This document shows, one piece after another, positions 60,890-64,000 of a stretch of DNA of 64,000 nucleotides. The stretch is from Manduca sexta (Eukaryota; Arthropoda; Insecta; Lepidoptera; Sphingidae), in assembly GCF_014839805.1 (NCBI RefSeq), contig NC_051129.1, positions 3,848,920 through 3,912,919 of the forward strand. Direction: 5' to 3'. Made by a program: the position numbers and the translations under genes. The notes under the pieces were generated by a model. That model was not told the origin of the DNA, did not search any database, and worked only from the letters and a program-made list of their open reading frames with translations. Numbering within the stretch: position 1 is the stretch's first letter; each line of letters begins with the position of its first letter.

Positions 60890-61180
60890 GTTCCGGAGAT
60901 CAGTTGCTTGGTGTCGCTCGATCTAATGCGTCAAATAGGTCGGCATAATTGTGCTGCCTGGCTAACGATAATCATTCTATCTAGACCCCACTTCACTTAC
61001 CATCAGGTGCAGTGGGGTCTAATGGAATGTCGATTAACAAGAGATGATTACCCCTTGGCAGTCGACACAATTATGCTGGCCGGCTGATCCCGGAACGCGA
61101 TATACTTACGTAGGCAATATGGCGGGCTTTAACACCTTGTGTACGGTGGTCGCAATAAAGGCAGATATATATCCTATCAC
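60890..61180 (-). repeat. Dispersed repeat, copy B (inverse of 49400-49630)
   Basis: cacaattatgctggccggct, gatcccggaacgcgatat and aacaccttgtgtacggtggt are the reverse complement of copy A. The left part has an extra mirrored piece (agaccccact ... agtggggtct). The ORF at 61044-61289 is a by-product. Confidence 0.7.
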
Positions 61181-61299
61181 GAGCAAGTTCTTTATCTCCC
61201 CCGCCTCATTACGAGTTTTAATGATTCAAGGTAATTTATCTAAAATACATTGTTTTTTTTTAATACGTCTACCAAGTTCCACAAATTAGTGGAAATGTA

Positions 61300-64000
61300 A
61301 TGAACAGACACTGGTGGAGACAAATAATCCGTTATTAATGCGGTACATCCAATGATGACCATGATTCTGTCATGAGAAACCGACTACAGAGACGTTTTTA
61401 GCTTTGCATCTCGATGTACACAGACACTGCTTACAGGAGTTGCAACGGTCTGAGTGCGAGTCAATGGTTTTTCTCTAATTATTTATTAGTCTTATAATCT
61501 GTGGATATTAATCAAACCAGGGACTATCTTTGGTACTAGATAATCCTCAGTTGGTCTTGGATTTGTAATAAGAATGAATTTTAGTCCAAGAACTAACGTT
61601 AATACCGTAACAAACCTAGACTTTTTAGTCTTGGTTTAAACCCAGTACTAAGCTATGTTTTTGTAATAAGGCGGTAGAGGTGTGACGTGAATGATACATT
61701 GTCGGATTTGATTTATACTGTAATAAATGTATAGCGCGACTTTGTTACCGCAATAGTGCAATAAAAGTGATTTATACAGACGTAGTGAGAATTATAATTA
61801 GTGTTGTTGATTTTTCAGAGATTTATTTTGTCAGATTTAACCTATTTGTAAACGCCGAAGTATTCGTACTAAACATTTTCTTACCAAATTGTATGGTTAC
61901 AAAACACAATAGTATTTGTGGATTCTATGAATTATTTGTAGAACATTTCAGCGTTTACTGAGGTTTGAGGTAATCCGTATTGTTATCACAAATACTTTTA
62001 TTTCGCAGTGTGGGCTAGCAAGTTTGTATAAATGTTTAATTATCTTATAACTTCGCAAATTTGTCGAATGTGTTGTCACTTATTAACCGATTTGTAATCA
62101 AATTCATATTCGGCTTTGTATTTGTAAATCATTGTGTTGATAAAAATATCATTTGTAAGATATACCCATTTTTTGGGAAGATATATAATGGGCATTCTAA
62201 AGATATGGTTTTAGTATTTCTTATAGTAAAAGGTTTATATAACCAAGTTCAACTAGTAATTAATTCTTTGTATTGTATCAACAATCTTATGAATATTTAA
62301 TTACTATTATAGTATCTATTTTTATTAACACAAATGGTTAATATATGTATAAATTTGTCTTTAATTTGCTAGCTCCTGTGTATAAAAATAAAAAGGTCAC
62401 AGAAAAATGAGTTTCAATTCAAACACCAAGTTTATTTCTAAAGCATTTTATATTTCTCTCGTAATGAAACTATATATTTATACTAAGCTTATACAAAGAC
62501 TCAATAATATCACATTTCTGATGTGGATATTATCAATCCACTCACATTACTTATTACTATAACTACGCTAAGTACCACCAACAAAGTATTAAGCCGAATA
62601 AATATAAACGCAGGAAAGTGCCTCTTGTTTGAACGAATAAATAATAAATAATTATAATAAAATTTTCGAATAAGTACAGGAATTAAGTGGTGAGATTCTA
62701 CTGAATACAGGCAATTAAAATTTCACATTAAAATACATTTATTCATGTATGGTCTTTTTAGTTTTGGTTAAGGTTTGTTACATATAAACATTTTAACGGC
62801 ATTTGTTGTTGCCTTTTATAACCATTCATGTAAGTGTAAACAATGCTTTACGTAATAATTTTAGAATAATGCACAACCTTTAGCAAATACCGTATAAGAT
62901 TTTAAAATTACCAATCTTTTTGGCTTGATTTTTGAAATATTTAACAGGGTTGATAAATAGGGATTCAAGAAACAAGTTTCGTCTGCATTGAGGTACTCCG
63001 ATAAATATGTTTTATAATTATAGGAACGAAGATCTAAATCTAATAAAATCACACTACAATTAAGTCACATTTCTTAGATAAAATAAAGTGTTTCAAAAAC
63101 TTTAAGTCGAGACAACAGGCACCATCTGTTGGTGAAAAACTACACAAGTTGCTTACAGGGATCGTTGGCAGAACAGGACCAATTCCTTGGAACCTTCACA
63201 TTTAAAAAATAAAAAAAAAAATAACTGGCAAAACTAATAATCCCAGCAGCCAATGTAGCTTTATACTAAAATTAAAGAACTTTACTAAAATAATGGCTCG
63301 CTAAGTAACAAACATTTGGCCTTCGGTTTACAAACCCAGAAGTAACAAAAGGACTTCATATAAACAGGGTGTTCTAAGAGCGTATAAACGCGTGTCGGTG
63401 ACGCGCGTCACACGCGAGTCACGGCACGCACACTTCAACACTCTCCATCTACATTACCTTTGGTAGCCATACCTTCACTCGTTATAAATAGTCAACAAGT
63501 CTTAACCGTTAAGTCTGCTCGGAGAACATGTCCTACTGGATGACAATACTTGAACACATTGACGGGATAAGACATCTTTAACAAATAGTTTTAAAATTAA
63601 ATTGAAAATAATAGTAAGCCGGCCGTGATCCAAATAATTTACTAAATATGGTAACATGATAAAAATCAGTACGATTTAGTACATATTTTTTTATTTGGTT
63701 AACTTTTTCACTATGTTACAACCTTCGCTTTGAATTTGCCAAGAAAATAATTTGGCACGTGTAAAATAAACCCTACTTTCACATGTGGACTTGCCTACTA
63801 ATTAAATGGACGTAGAAAATGAGACCAAATAACGCGGCTTGATAATTTCTCATAAGTACATATAGTACAAAACAAAACGTTACTATGAAAAGGCACATTG
63901 TGAATAAAACTGATACTTAAGTCGCCGACTGCCTTATTTGCACTGACCTTTATTCCTTTTTATTGCTTATTAAATTAAAAATTATAATTTCCTTTAATAT
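61300..64000. other. Right-hand non-coding stretch
   Basis: AT-rich DNA with no exon recognised. Frames such as 61767-61961, 62061-62300 and 62861-63052 are low-complexity and lack motifs. A stretch from about 62420 (ccaagtttatttc, an inverted AATAAA) could be the 3' UTR of a minus-strand gene beyond the window, but this cannot be shown. Confidence 0.4.

Noticed and set aside
62061..62300. Plus-strand 79-aa hydrophobic ORF
   Set aside because: AT-rich low-complexity translation with a TTG start; no support.

Overview
The window looks like a piece of a lepidopteran (moth or butterfly) nuclear genome. The evidence is AT-rich intergenic DNA, genes split by short introns with GT-AG borders, and a dense load of repeats typical of Lepidoptera: Helitron-type elements starting TCTATA and ending near CTAG, tRNA-derived SINEs, RTE-type LINE 3' ends, a maT-type mariner and foldback MITEs. 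No bacterial features, CRISPR arrays or rRNA were seen.

Layout. 1-3748 is largely featureless. 3749-11488 is a Ty3/gypsy LTR retrotransposon with 4-bp target duplications, a tRNA-Lys-type primer site, gag with an A AAA AAC slippery site at its stop, and a pol broken by one frameshift. Its 5' LTR carries a complete 1.3-kb maT-type (DD37D) mariner with an intact transposase. The two LTRs differ by only one base once the mariner is removed, so both insertions are recent. 11.5-37 kb is gene-poor. It holds repeats, several CpG-rich patches and a few candidate exons; three of these, on the minus strand (36.9, 27.9 and 23.5 kb), are phase-compatible with one unrecognised gene divergent from ICA69. 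37463-41249 is a complete four-exon ICA69/ICA1 homologue (422 aa, AH/BAR domain). 44.4-44.75 kb is a long foldback palindrome. 45802-57617 is a calcium-independent phospholipase A2 gene (PLA2G6/iPLA2-VIA type) rebuilt here as 15 coding exons and 813 aa, with ankyrin repeats and a patatin lipase domain with both catalytic residues. 58-64 kb is non-coding and rich in nested repeats.

Functionally, the two clear host genes both act at membranes. ICA69 is a BAR-domain partner in Golgi/secretory-granule trafficking. iPLA2-VIA remodels phospholipids and protects mitochondria. The rest is mobile DNA at several ages: a fresh gypsy with a fresher mariner inside it, Helitrons inside introns and UTRs (one with a 7 x 123-bp internal tandem array in an ICA69 intron), and a SINE/LINE-like insert inside a Helitron. 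Exon coordinates come from reading splice sites and phases by eye; transcripts were not available.
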